DNA of 64,000 nt from Streptomyces sp. MMG1533 (GCF_001279775.1 NZ_LGDG01000245.1:1-64000); one strand, 5' to 3'. Numbered from the stretch's first letter, positions 1-8,834 are shown. Translations and numbers: made by a program. The notes: generated from the sequence alone by a model not told the origin.

Positions 1-209
1 CATCTCTCGGCGGGCCGAGTCGGGTGGTGGGTGGAGGCCATCCGTAGCTTCCGCCCGCCTGTTGGGGGTGCTGTCTCGGGGTGAGGGTCATCTCTCGGCG
101 GGCCGAGTCGGGTGGTGGGTAAAGGCCATCCCCAGCCCCCCACCCACCCGCTGGGGCGCAGCCCCCAGGGTGAGGTCCGCCTCTTGGGCGACCGAGTCGG
201 GTGGTGGGT
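1..209. repeat. 88-base-period tandem repeat, non-coding
   Basis: Copies of the same segment start at 1, 89 and about 178. Copies 1 (1-43) and 2 (89-131) are almost identical; the third (178-209) is diverged but keeps the core GAGTCGGGTGGTGGGT. The array is cut by the window edge, so its full copy number is unknown. Short G/C hairpins lie between the copies (for example CTGGGGC/GCCCCCAG near 151-168, and 231-252). No gene is supportable in 1-275. Confidence 0.7.
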
Positions 210-275
210 GGGCATAGGTCGGGGGTCTGGGGGTGGAGCCCCCAGGGGGTGCTCGCTTTGGCGGTGGGTGCTGTT

Positions 276-1055
276 CTATGCCGTTGCCGCCGGAGGCAGC
301 GGTGTCAACTGGTGTGCCAGCCATGTCGGTACGCCGCCGAGCAGCCGGAACAAGCGCCGGGCCTCCTCCCGCAGTCGTGAGGCCTCCGGTTCCACCTCCG
401 CGTCCGCCAGGGAGGCCAACGCGGGTGCCGTCCCGACGAGATAGCCCAACTCCTCCCGGATCCGCAGCGATTCACTGAACCCGTGCCGCGCCTCCGCCAA
501 CTCCCCGTCCCGTAGGGCGAGTCCGGCAATGTGTCGCCAGGTGAACGACAGCAGCAGCGGATCGGCATGCGCGGTGGCCCCCGCGTGCGCACGCCGGTAC
601 GCCGCCCGCGCCGCCTGCGGGGAGTCGGCCAGGTTCTCCGCCAGCAGCCCCCGACGGAAGTCCAGCAACGCCCTGCTCGGGGTCCCCGGAGAGATGAGCG
701 CCGCCGCCCGTCCGAGCGCCGCCCGTGCCTCGTCGGCGCGGTCCCGTACGCCGTGCAACGTGGCCGCGTAGGCAAGTTGCCCGCGTTCACAAGCGGCTGC
801 GCCCCGCTCGTCGTCGCCGTGGGCCAGCGCCTCGGCCGTACGCAGCGCGTCCTCGGCCTGTTCCCAGCCCTGCTCGGTGTACAGGCACCGTTCCACCAGG
901 AGGGAGGCCCGCTGGAGTGCGGCCGGCGCGGTGACCGGTTGGAGCAGGGCGGCGGCGTCGGCCCAGCAGGCGCGGGAGCGCAACCGCCATACCGCGGTCT
1001 GGAGTGGATCGTCACCGGCGGTCGTTCCGTTACCAGACATGGCGGTATGCGCCAC
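276..1055 (-). CDS. TPR-like hypothetical protein
   Basis: A 259-residue Ala/Arg/Leu-rich, all-helical protein whose repeated helix pairs (for example around LLVERCLYTEQGWEQAEDAL and later AARAAYRRAHAGATAHAD) resemble tetratricopeptide units such as occur in Streptomyces regulators and scaffold proteins. No catalytic motif, signal peptide or membrane segment is seen. I prefer the GTG at 1055 because GGGGAGG stands five bases before it; ATG at 1040 is the alternative. It lies downstream of the PucR gene on the same strand after about 130 bases. The role is unknown; a peptide or protein-binding function is inferred only from the fold. Confidence 0.7.
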   Translation of the reverse strand: MAHTAMSGNGTTAGDDPLQTAVWRLRSRACWADAAALLQPVTAPAALQRASLLVERCLYTEQGWEQAEDALRTAEALAHGDDERGAAACERGQLAYAATLHGVRDRADEARAALGRAAALISPGTPSRALLDFRRGLLAENLADSPQAARAAYRRAHAGATAHADPLLLSFTWRHIAGLALRDGELAEARHGFSESLRIREELGYLVGTAPALASLADAEVEPEASRLREEARRLFRLLGGVPTWLAHQLTPLPPAATA

Positions 1056-1182
1056 GTTGCCCTCCCCGAGCACGCCATCGAGCTATGAGTGGTGGCCGCA
1101 TCTCAGCACGAATCGCCGGGCTGGGCCAAGGGGGTGGGTGAAGGATTTCACAAAGTCGTGGGACTCCTGGTCGTCCGAGGTT

Positions 1183-2862
1183 TCAGCTCATCCTCAGTGC
1201 CAGGAAGAAATCCAGCTTGTCCTCGAGGCGGGAGAGGTCACGACTCGTCAACTGCTCGATGCGCCCCACCCGGTAGCGTAGCGTGTTGACGTGCAGGTGG
1301 AGGCGGTTCGCGCAGCGCGTCCAGGAGCCGTCGCAGTCGAGGAAGGCCTCCAGGGTGGGGATCAGCTCGGCGCGGTGGCGGCGGTCGTAGTCGCGGAGGG
1401 GGTCGAGGAGGCGGGCGGTGAAGGCCCGGCGGACGTCGTCCGGGACGAAGGGGAGCAGGAGGACGTGGGAGGCCAGCTCCTGGTGGCCCGCCGCACAGAC
1501 GCGGCCGGGGCGGGCGGCGGCCACGCGGCGGGCGTGGCGGGCCTCCTCCAGCGCGCCGCGCAGCCCCTCCGCCGAGTGGACGGAGGCGCTGACGCCGAGC
1601 GTGAGCCGCCCGTCGTCGTCGAGGCCGGCCGACAGCGGGTCCCGTACGGACTCCAGGAGCAGGTCCGCGAGGATCCCGGCTTCCGAGCCGTCGTGCTCCG
1701 ACGACACCGCCGGCAGCGGTACGAGCGCGATGGCCTCCTCGCCCGTGTGGGCGACGGCGATGCGGTCGGAGGGCTCCGGCCCCGTCGACAGCGGGTCGAC
1801 CAGGATCTCCTCCAGGAGGGACTGGGCGACCGGGCCGCCCTCCAGCTCCCCTCCGTCCTGCCACTCGACGCGGGCGACGACGAGCTGCCAGTGCGGGGCC
1901 GCTCCGAGGCCGGGGAGGAGGACGGGGGCGGCCACGCGCAGGCGTGCGGCGATCTCGGCGGGGGGGGGACCCCCCTGCACCAGCTCCAGGACCTCCTGGG
2001 CGAGCCGTCGGCGGACCGTGCGCGCCGCGTCCCGCCGGTCGCGCTCGACCGAGATCAGCTGGGTGACGCCCTGGAGCAGGTCGAGCCGCTCCTCCGGCCA
2101 GTCGCCCGCGTCCGCCTCGACGGCCAGCAGCCAATCCGACAGCACCGTTTCGCGCACGTCCCGGGAGCGCTGCGGGGAGCGGCCGCCGCTGCTGCGGACC
2201 GGGAAGAGCGAGTAGGTGGTGGAGCCGAGCATGACGCGGTGAGGTCCGCGTCGGCCCGTGCGGACCGCTGCCAGGTGTTCGGCCGCGAGCTTCGCGCACA
2301 CGTCGGCGGGCAGGGCGGGCCCTGCGACCTTCGAGCCCGCGATGAGCCGCCCGGCCGGCGACAGCACCCACGCCCGCAGGTCCAGGTCCGAGCCGAGCAG
2401 GTCCAGGACCACGTCCGGGCCGCCGCCCGCCGCGCCCGAGGCCATCATCCGCCGGTGCCGGTCCACCACCGCCGCCAGGTCACCGGCCCGCTCGCCGCTC
2501 ACCTGCCGTACGACGTGCTCGGTGATCGTTGCGAACGCCACCGACTCGTGCACCGCGAAGAGCGGGAGGCGGTGGCGTGCGCAGGCCACCACCAGGTCGT
2601 CCGGGACGTTCCCGAGCTCGGCCTCGCCGGCCGCCAGTGCGGCCACCCCGGACTGCACCAGGATCCGTACGAAGGGTTCGGAGTCGGCGGCGTCCCGGCG
2701 CCAGGCCAGACCGGTCAGGACCAGCTCGCCGCCGGAGAGGTAGCGGCTGGGGTCCCTGAGGTCGGTGGTCATCACACCCCGCACGGTGCGGTCCAGCTCG
2801 TCCTCGCCACCGAGCAGCCGCAGGCCCAGCGCGTCGGTGTCCAGCAGTGCGCGCAGCCGCAT
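1183..2862 (-). CDS. PucR-family transcriptional regulator (purine catabolism type)
   Basis: A 559-residue regulator. Residues about 10-125 match the PucR N-terminal ligand-sensing domain, the centre is the GGDEF-like CdaR region, and the last ~60 residues form the PucR helix-turn-helix (SWTRCANRLHLHVNTLRYRV). Family members, such as Bacillus PucR, control purine-degradation genes in response to ureides. It is divergent from the xanthine dehydrogenase operon across 375 bases, so it is the likely regulator of that operon. A short G8-A-C6 palindrome (about 1961-1975) is embedded in the coding sequence and encodes GGPPP, possibly a small in-frame insertion. Start ATG at 2862. Confidence 0.9.
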   Translation of the reverse strand: MRLRALLDTDALGLRLLGGEDELDRTVRGVMTTDLRDPSRYLSGGELVLTGLAWRRDAADSEPFVRILVQSGVAALAAGEAELGNVPDDLVVACARHRLPLFAVHESVAFATITEHVVRQVSGERAGDLAAVVDRHRRMMASGAAGGGPDVVLDLLGSDLDLRAWVLSPAGRLIAGSKVAGPALPADVCAKLAAEHLAAVRTGRRGPHRVMLGSTTYSLFPVRSSGGRSPQRSRDVRETVLSDWLLAVEADAGDWPEERLDLLQGVTQLISVERDRRDAARTVRRRLAQEVLELVQGGPPPAEIAARLRVAAPVLLPGLGAAPHWQLVVARVEWQDGGELEGGPVAQSLLEEILVDPLSTGPEPSDRIAVAHTGEEAIALVPLPAVSSEHDGSEAGILADLLLESVRDPLSAGLDDDGRLTLGVSASVHSAEGLRGALEEARHARRVAAARPGRVCAAGHQELASHVLLLPFVPDDVRRAFTARLLDPLRDYDRRHRAELIPTLEAFLDCDGSWTRCANRLHLHVNTLRYRVGRIEQLTSRDLSRLEDKLDFFLALRMS

Positions 2863-3237
2863 TCTCGTCGCCGCCGTTCTCTGTCTCGAAATCTACGATG
2901 AATCTTGAGGGATGGTGGAGGAGGAGTCCGTCCGGCGGTCGACGAGCGATGCTCGCCGTCTCCGGAGCCGCATTCCGGCCGTGTTCCAGGTCACACGGGG
3001 TGTGCCATGCGTTTCCCCAGGAAAACGAGGAGGTTACTGATGACCTCCGTTCATACGAATCTACAAGATGCCCGCCCTGGCCAGCCAACTCCTTCATGGT
3101 TTCCGTGACTGACCCGGTCGGCGCACGGCGCTGTGTACTGGCCTCACTCCGCGTAAACAGCACATGAACGAGCCGGGCCCGCCGCACACGGATTGGCTCA
3201 ATCTGTACGACCCACGAGACGAAGAAGAGAGCCGGTC
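2863..3237. other. Divergent control region between pucR-like gene and xanthine dehydrogenase genes
   Basis: 375 bases without a clear conserved gene. It must contain the promoters for both divergent transcription units. The only striking element is a near-perfect ribosome site followed by a 22-codon reading frame (3040-3108). No convincing riboswitch fold could be recognised by eye. Confidence 0.5.
3040..3108 (+). CDS. Candidate 22-residue leader ORF upstream of xanthine dehydrogenase genes
   Basis: GAGGAGG at 3027-3033 lies six bases before ATG 3040, the best ribosome site in the neighbourhood. The frame begins MTSVHTNLQDARPGQP and ends at TGA 3108, about 130 bases before the first dehydrogenase gene. 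It could be a regulatory leader or a chance ORF with a chance ribosome site; its lower GC and lack of recognisable similarity prevent a firm call. Confidence 0.3.
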   Translation: MTSVHTNLQDARPGQPTPSWFP

Positions 3238-4125
3238 ATGGACTTCCTTCGCCCCGCCAGCTGGGAGGAGGCGCTCGCCGCGAAGGCGGAGCACCCCACC
3301 GCTGTGCCGATTGCGGGTGGCACCGACGTGATGGTCGAGATCAACTTCGACCACCGCCGGCCCGAGTACCTGCTCGACCTCAACCGTGTCGGCGACCTCG
3401 AGGAGTGGGAGGTCGGCGAGGACAGTGTGCGGCTCGGGGCCTCGGTCCCCTACGCGAAGATCATGGAGAGCCTGCGCGGCGAGCTGCCGGGTCTAGCTCT
3501 CGCCTCGCACACCGTCGCCTCCCCGCAGATCCGCAACCGCGGCGGCGTCGGCGGCAACCTCGGCACCGCCTCGCCCGCCGGTGACGCCCACCCGGCCCTC
3601 CTCGCGGCCGGCGCCGAGGTCGAGGCCGAGTCGGTGCGCGGCTCGCGCCGTATTCCGATCGACGAGTTCTACACCGGTGTGAAGCGCAACGCGCTGGCGC
3701 CGGACGAGCTCATTCGCGCCGTCCACATCAAGAAGGCCGACGGGCCGCAGCAGTACTCCAAGGTCGGTACCCGCAACGCCATGGTCATCGCCGTGTGCGC
3801 CTTCGGGATCGCGCTGCACCCCGAGACGCGGACCGTGCGTACGGGCATCGGCTCGGCCGCGCCCACCCCGGTGCGGGCCAAGGTCGCGGAGGAGTTCCTG
3901 AACGCGGCACTCGAAGAGGGCGGCTTCTGGGACAACGGAAAGATCATCACCCCGTCGGTCGCCAAGCAGTTCGCGGACCTGTGCGCCGGCGCCTGCAACC
4001 CGATCGACGACGTCCGGGGAACGGCGAGCTACCGCCGCCACGCGGTCGGCGTCATGGCCCGCCGCACTCTGACCTGGACCTGGGAGTCGTACCGCGGCAC
4101 CGCCCGCACGGAGGGAGTCGCGTAA
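3238..4125 (+). CDS. Xanthine dehydrogenase FAD-binding subunit
   Basis: A 295-residue FAD-binding subunit of the molybdopterin dehydrogenase (CoxM/XdhB) type. The FAD-binding hallmarks are visible: AGGTDVMVEI near residue 30, IRNRGGVGGNLGTASPAGD near 100, and a C-terminal CO dehydrogenase flavoprotein domain. It passes electrons from the FeS subunit to NAD in the oxidation of hypoxanthine/xanthine to urate in the cytoplasm. ATG 3238 is preceded by GAAGAAGAGAG; an upstream in-frame TTG at 3193 has no good ribosome site. The stop TAA shares one base with the next ATG, so translation is coupled. Confidence 0.93.
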   Translation: MDFLRPASWEEALAAKAEHPTAVPIAGGTDVMVEINFDHRRPEYLLDLNRVGDLEEWEVGEDSVRLGASVPYAKIMESLRGELPGLALASHTVASPQIRNRGGVGGNLGTASPAGDAHPALLAAGAEVEAESVRGSRRIPIDEFYTGVKRNALAPDELIRAVHIKKADGPQQYSKVGTRNAMVIAVCAFGIALHPETRTVRTGIGSAAPTPVRAKVAEEFLNAALEEGGFWDNGKIITPSVAKQFADLCAGACNPIDDVRGTASYRRHAVGVMARRTLTWTWESYRGTARTEGVA

Positions 4126-4709
4126 TGCGTGTCAATTTCACGGTCAACGGCCGTCCGCAGGAAGCCGACGACGTCTGGGAGGGCGAGAGCCTGCTGTACG
4201 TGCTGCGGGAGCGGCTCGGCCTGCCGGGTTCCAAGAACGCCTGCGAGCAGGGGGAGTGCGGGTCGTGCACCGTCCGGCTGGACGGCGTGCTCGTGTGTTC
4301 CTGCCTGGTCGCCGCCGGTCAGGTGGAGGGCCGCGAGGTCGTCACCGTCGAGGGTCTGGCGGACTTCGCCAAGCAGCGCGCCGAGCGCGGGGGTTGCGCC
4401 TCCGGCGCCTGCGGCACGTCCCTGCAGGACGCTCAGCACTGGGCCGCCGAGGGGCAGGACTCGCAGACCGGCGAGGGCGCCGAACTCTCCCCGGTCCAGC
4501 AGGCGTTCATCGACGCCGGCGCCGTCCAGTGCGGCTTCTGCACGCCGGGGCTGCTGGTGGCCGCCGACGAGATGCTGGAGCGCAACCCGAACCCGACCGA
4601 CGCGGACATCCGCGAGGCGCTGTCGGGCAACCTGTGCCGCTGCACCGGCTACGAGAAGATCATGGACGCGGTCCGCCTGGCGGCCGCCCGGCAGGGAGAG
4701 GCGGTCTGA
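4125..4709 (+). CDS. Xanthine dehydrogenase 2Fe-2S subunit
   Basis: A 194-residue iron-sulfur subunit. The plant-ferredoxin-type cluster ligands are C40, C45, C48 and C58/C60, and the second helical cluster domain has CGFC (136-139) and CRC (171-173). It relays electrons from the molybdenum site to FAD. It is longer than the usual ~160 residues because of a linker of about 35 residues (85-120) between the two cluster domains that holds two extra cysteines, CASGAC (91-96). The start overlaps the previous stop by one base and the following ATG is two bases downstream, so all three subunits form one operon. Confidence 0.93.
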   Translation: MRVNFTVNGRPQEADDVWEGESLLYVLRERLGLPGSKNACEQGECGSCTVRLDGVLVCSCLVAAGQVEGREVVTVEGLADFAKQRAERGGCASGACGTSLQDAQHWAAEGQDSQTGEGAELSPVQQAFIDAGAVQCGFCTPGLLVAADEMLERNPNPTDADIREALSGNLCRCTGYEKIMDAVRLAAARQGEAV

Positions 4710-4711
4710 GC

Positions 4712-7108
4712 ATGCCGAGCAACAGCGCCCCCATCGGGACTCCCACCAAGGTCACCCAGGGCTCGAAGACCAAGGGCGGCATCGGCGAGTCCACGCTCCG
4801 CCCGGACGGCACCCTCAAGGTCACCGGCGAGTTCGCGTACTCGTCCGACATGTGGCACGAGGACATGCTCTGGGGCCAGATCCTGCGTTCCACGGTCGCG
4901 CACGCCGAGATCGTCTCGATCGACACGGGCGAAGCCCTCGCCGTGCCCGGCGTCTACGCCGTCATGACGTACGACGACCTGCCGACCGACGTGAAGAACT
5001 ACGGCCTGGAGATCCAGGACACCCCGGTCCTCGCCCACGGCAGGGTCCGCCACCACGGTGAGCCGGTCGCCATCGTCGCCGCCGACCACCCGGAGACGGC
5101 GCGCCGCGCCGCCGCCAAGATCAAGGTCGAGTACAGGGAACTCCCCGTCGTCACCGACGAGGCCTCCGCGACCGCGCCGGACGCGATCCTGATCCACGAG
5201 GACCGGACCGACCACCACATCGGGCACGTCCCGCACCCGAACATCCTGCACCGCCAGCCGATCATCCGGGGTGACGTCGAAGAGGCCGCCAAGAGGGCCG
5301 ACTTCATCGTCAAGGGCGAGTACACCTTCGGCATGCAGGACCAGGCCTTCCTCGGCCCGGAGTCCGGTCTGGCCGTCCCCGCCGAGGACGGCGGCGTCGA
5401 CCTGTACATCGCCACCCAGTGGCTGCACTCCGACCTTCGCCAGATCGCCCCGGTCCTGGGCCTGCCCGAGGACAAGGTCCGTATGACGCTCTCCGGTGTC
5501 GGCGGCGCGTTCGGCGGCCGCGAGGACCTGTCGATGCAGATCCACGCCTGTCTGCTGGCGCTGCGCACGGGCAAACCGGTCAAGATCGTCTACAACCGCT
5601 TCGAGTCCTTCTTCGGGCACGTCCACCGCCACCCCGCGAAGCTCCACTACGAGCACGGGGCGACGAAGGACGGCAAGCTCACCCACCTCAAGGCGAGGAT
5701 CGTCCTGGACGGCGGCGCCTACGCGTCGGCATCCCCGGCGGTCGTCGGCAACGCCGCCTCGCTCGGCGCCGGACCCTACGTCGTCGACAACGTCGACATC
5801 GAGGCCCTCGCCCTCTACACCAACAACCCGCCCTGCGGCGCCATGCGCGGCTTCGGCGCGGTCCAGGCGTGCTTCGCCTACGAGGCCCAGATGGACAAGC
5901 TCGCCGACGAGGTGGGCATGGACCGGGTCGCGTTCCGACAGCTCAACGCGATGGAGCGGGGGACCGTCATGCCGACCGGGCAGGTCGTCGACTCGCCCGC
6001 CCCGGTCGCCGAACTCCTGCGCCGCGTCAAGGCGATGCCGATGCCGCCGGAGCAGCAGTGGCTCGCGGCCGGCGAGGCCGCCGACGTACGCCAGCTGCCG
6101 GGCGGCCTCTCCAACACCACGCACGGCGAAGGCGTCGTCCGCGGTGTCGGCTACGCCGTCGGCATCAAGAACGTCGGCTTCTCCGAGGGCTTCGACGACT
6201 ACTCCACCGCCAAGGTGCGCATGGAGGTCATCGCCGGCGAGCCCGTCGCGACCGTGCACACGGCCATGGCCGAGGTCGGCCAGGGCGGTGTCACCGTCCA
6301 CGCGCAGATCGCCCGCACCGAGCTGGGCGTCGCCCAGGTGACGATCAAGCCGGCCGACACACAGGTGGGCAGCGCCGGTTCGACGTCCGCGTCGCGTCAG
6401 ACGTACGTCACCGGTGGCGCCGTCAAGAACTCCTGCGAGCTCGTCCGCGAGAAGGTCCTGGAGATCGGCCGCCGCAAGTTCGGTTCGTACCACCCGGCCT
6501 GGGCGACGGCGGAGCTGCTGCTCGAGGGCGGCAAGGTCGTCACCGACGGCGGCGAGGTGCTCGCCGATCTGGTGGACGTCCTCGAAGGCGAGGCCGTCGA
6601 GGTCGAGGCCGAGTGGCGGCACCGTCCGACCGAGGCCTTCGACCTGCGCACCGGCCAGGGCTTCGGACACGTCCAGTACACCTTCGCCGCCCACCGCGCG
6701 GTCGTCGAGGTCGACACCGAGCTCGGCCTGGTCAAGGTCATCGAACTGGCCTGCGCCCAGGACGTCGGCAAGGCGCTCAACCCGCTGTCCGTCCTCGGCC
6801 AGATCCAGGGCGGTACGACCCAGGGGCTCGGCGTGGCGGTCATGGAGGAGATCATCGTCGACCCGAAGACGGCGAAGGTCAGAAACCCCTCTTTCACGGA
6901 CTACCTGATCCCCACCATCCTCGACACGCCGACCATCCCCGTCGACGTGCTCGAACTCGCCGACGACCACGCCCCGTACGGGCTGCGCGGCGTCGGTGAG
7001 GCACCCACCCTGTCGTCAACTCCCGCTGTCCTCGCGGCGATCCGCAACGCGACCGGGCTGGAGCTGAACAGGACGCCGGTGAGGCCGGAGCACCTCACGG
7101 GCACCTGA
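4712..7108 (+). CDS. Xanthine dehydrogenase molybdopterin-binding (catalytic) subunit
   Basis: A 798-residue large subunit. Residues about 25-135 form the Ald_Xan_dh hammerhead domain; the rest is the molybdopterin-binding domain. Visible motifs are GGAFGGRED for cofactor binding, AMRGFGAVQ with the arginine that orients the purine, and GVGEAP with the presumed base Glu (about residue 763). It hydroxylates hypoxanthine/xanthine. It follows the 2Fe-2S gene by two bases. A strong GACCCCC/GGGGGTC hairpin begins at its stop codon. Confidence 0.93.
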   Translation: MPSNSAPIGTPTKVTQGSKTKGGIGESTLRPDGTLKVTGEFAYSSDMWHEDMLWGQILRSTVAHAEIVSIDTGEALAVPGVYAVMTYDDLPTDVKNYGLEIQDTPVLAHGRVRHHGEPVAIVAADHPETARRAAAKIKVEYRELPVVTDEASATAPDAILIHEDRTDHHIGHVPHPNILHRQPIIRGDVEEAAKRADFIVKGEYTFGMQDQAFLGPESGLAVPAEDGGVDLYIATQWLHSDLRQIAPVLGLPEDKVRMTLSGVGGAFGGREDLSMQIHACLLALRTGKPVKIVYNRFESFFGHVHRHPAKLHYEHGATKDGKLTHLKARIVLDGGAYASASPAVVGNAASLGAGPYVVDNVDIEALALYTNNPPCGAMRGFGAVQACFAYEAQMDKLADEVGMDRVAFRQLNAMERGTVMPTGQVVDSPAPVAELLRRVKAMPMPPEQQWLAAGEAADVRQLPGGLSNTTHGEGVVRGVGYAVGIKNVGFSEGFDDYSTAKVRMEVIAGEPVATVHTAMAEVGQGGVTVHAQIARTELGVAQVTIKPADTQVGSAGSTSASRQTYVTGGAVKNSCELVREKVLEIGRRKFGSYHPAWATAELLLEGGKVVTDGGEVLADLVDVLEGEAVEVEAEWRHRPTEAFDLRTGQGFGHVQYTFAAHRAVVEVDTELGLVKVIELACAQDVGKALNPLSVLGQIQGGTTQGLGVAVMEEIIVDPKTAKVRNPSFTDYLIPTILDTPTIPVDVLELADDHAPYGLRGVGEAPTLSSTPAVLAAIRNATGLELNRTPVRPEHLTGT

Positions 7109-7122
7109 CCCCCTCGGGGGTC
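7107..7122 (+). terminator. Hairpin over the stop codon of the xanthine dehydrogenase operon
   Basis: GACCCCCTCGGGGGTC is a seven-pair stem with a two-base centre that begins inside the stop codon. It has no T-run, as is common in high-GC actinomycetes. It may attenuate or process the transcript between the dehydrogenase genes and the permease. Confidence 0.5.
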
Positions 7123-7130
7123 GAGCAGGT

Positions 7131-7214
7131 GAGTTCCTCTGGGGGACTCGGTCCCCATGAGTTTCTCTGGGGGACTCGGTCCCCATGAGTTCCTCTGGGG
7201 GGACTTGGTCCCCC
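7131..7214 (+). repeat. Three tandem 28-base hairpin units between xanthine dehydrogenase and permease genes
   Basis: Units at 7131-7158, 7159-7186 and 7187-7214 share GAGTTCCTCTGGGGG followed by ACTCGGTCCCC. Each unit contains GGGGAC/GTCCCC and so folds into its own hairpin; the third extends to a stem of about 11 pairs (CTCTGGGGGGAC with GTCCCCCAGAG). A tandem array of hairpins could be a terminator, an attenuator or an mRNA processing/stability element. Confidence 0.75.
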
Positions 7215-7326
7215 AGAGCCCCGTTGTTCGCCTCGGGCCGTCCCCCGGGTCGTGCACCTCCCCAAAACCCGCAAGTCGCCGAAGGCGACCCGCGGGTGTC
7301 CCTATGAACCTTGGGAGCAGGCCCAC

Positions 7327-8784
7327 ATGACCCAGCAGTCCCTGGAGCCGAAGACCGTCGCCGAAGACGCGGGAGAAGGCACCCGCGTCCCGGCCGGACG
7401 GTCCTGGCTCGACCGGTACTTCCACATATCCCGGCGAGGATCCTCGCTCGCGCGTGAGGTGCGCGGCGGCGTCACCACCTTCATGGCGATGGCGTACATC
7501 CTCCTGCTCAACCCCCTGATCCTGTCCGGCAAGGACGCGGCGGGGAACACGCTCGGCCAGCAGGCGCTGATCACCGCGACCGCGTTCGCGGCGGCCTTCA
7601 GCACGCTCCTGATGGGATTCTTCGGCAAGGTGCCGCTTGCCCTCGCCGCAGGTCTCTCGGTCTCCGGAGTCCTCGCCTCCCAGGTCGTGCCCCAGATGAC
7701 CTGGCCGCAGGCGATGGGCATGTGCGTGATGTACGGCGTGGTCATCATGCTGCTCGTCGTCACCGGACTGCGCGAGATGATCATGAACGCGATCCCGCTC
7801 GCGCTCAAGCACGCGATCACCATGGGTATCGGCCTGTTCATCGCTCTCATCGGCTTCTACAAGGCCGGTTTCGTGCACCAGGGCAAGGCGACCCCCCTCT
7901 CCCTCGGCCCGACCGGCGAACTGGCCGGCTGGCCGGTGCTGCTGTTCGCCGTCACCCTCCTCGCCATCTTCATGCTCCAGGCCCGAGGCGTCCCCGGCGC
8001 GATCCTGCTCGGCATCGTCGGCGGCACCGTGCTGGCCGTGCTCCTCAACGCAACCGACGTCATCGACCCCGAACAGTGGGCGAGCGGCGCTCCCGAACTG
8101 CACGGCAGCGCGGTCTCCATGCCGGACTTCTCGATCCTCGGTGACGTCGAGTTCGGCGGCTGGGGCGAGGTCGGCGCGATGACCGTCGGGATGATCGTGT
8201 TCACGCTCGTGCTGGCCGGGTTCTTCGACGCGATGGCCACCATCATCGGCGTCGGCACCGAGGCCGGACTCGCCGACGAGCAGGGCCGGATGCCGGGCCT
8301 GTCCAAGGCGCTGTTCATCGACGGCGCGGGCGGCGCGATCGGCGGCGTGGCGGGCGCGTCGGGCCAGACGGTGTTCGTCGAGTCCGCGACCGGCGTCGGC
8401 GAGGGCGCCCGTACCGGCCTCTCCTCCGTCGTCACCGGGCTCTTCTTCGCCGCCTGCCTGTTCTTCACCCCGCTGACGGCCATCGTGCCCGGCGAGGTCG
8501 CCGCCGCGGCCCTCGTCGTGATCGGCGCCATGATGATGACGAACGCCCGGCACGTCGACTGGGCCGACCGCGCCACCGCGATCCCGGTCTTCCTGACCGT
8601 CGTGATCATGCCGTTCACGTACTCCATCACCGCCGGTGTCGCGGCCGGTGTCATCTCGTACGTGGCCGTCAAGACCGCCCAGGGCAAGGCGCGGGAGATC
8701 GGCGCCTTCATGTGGGGCCTGACGGTGATCTTCCTGGTGTACTTCGCCCTCAACCCGATCGAGAGCCGGCTGGGCGTGCACTAG
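7327..8784 (+). CDS. AzgA-type purine (hypoxanthine/guanine/adenine) permease
   Basis: A 485-residue polytopic membrane protein with about 12-14 hydrophobic segments. The N-terminal GGVTTFMAMAYILLLNP signature and the GGVAGASGQTVFVESATGVGEGARTG-like region (quoted only by its key GASG and ESATGVGEGART parts) are typical of AzgA/NCS2-family xanthine-uracil transporters. It probably imports hypoxanthine, guanine or xanthine by proton symport for the adjacent dehydrogenase. ATG 7327 is chosen because the Met-Thr-Gln-Gln start precedes the conserved region; an in-frame GTG at 7252 sits in repeat-derived sequence. Confidence 0.88.
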   Translation: MTQQSLEPKTVAEDAGEGTRVPAGRSWLDRYFHISRRGSSLAREVRGGVTTFMAMAYILLLNPLILSGKDAAGNTLGQQALITATAFAAAFSTLLMGFFGKVPLALAAGLSVSGVLASQVVPQMTWPQAMGMCVMYGVVIMLLVVTGLREMIMNAIPLALKHAITMGIGLFIALIGFYKAGFVHQGKATPLSLGPTGELAGWPVLLFAVTLLAIFMLQARGVPGAILLGIVGGTVLAVLLNATDVIDPEQWASGAPELHGSAVSMPDFSILGDVEFGGWGEVGAMTVGMIVFTLVLAGFFDAMATIIGVGTEAGLADEQGRMPGLSKALFIDGAGGAIGGVAGASGQTVFVESATGVGEGARTGLSSVVTGLFFAACLFFTPLTAIVPGEVAAAALVVIGAMMMTNARHVDWADRATAIPVFLTVVIMPFTYSITAGVAAGVISYVAVKTAQGKAREIGAFMWGLTVIFLVYFALNPIESRLGVH

Positions 8785-8834
8785 CCGCCCTTGCCAAGTG
8801 CCCTCCACCCGACCGCAGTCAAGGAGACCGAGAC

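Noticed and set aside
1..209. CRISPR array
   Set aside because: Only three imperfect copies, period 88, no uniform repeat of 24-37 bases with unique spacers and no cas genes.
1291..2901. Long open frame antisense to the PucR gene
   Set aside because: Mirror frame created by high GC content; composition is Gly/Arg/Gln-rich with no domain, while the other strand encodes a clear PucR protein.
2863..3237. Purine or molybdenum-cofactor riboswitch in the dehydrogenase leader
   Set aside because: No conserved core of any known class could be recognised by eye; a covariance-model scan would be needed.
4649..6970. 773-codon open frame antisense to the molybdopterin subunit
   Set aside because: Runs exactly opposite a fully conserved xanthine dehydrogenase gene and has no recognisable motif.
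7131..7214. CRISPR-like short tandem repeat
   Set aside because: Units are contiguous with no spacers; each is a hairpin, so a terminator/attenuator array fits better.
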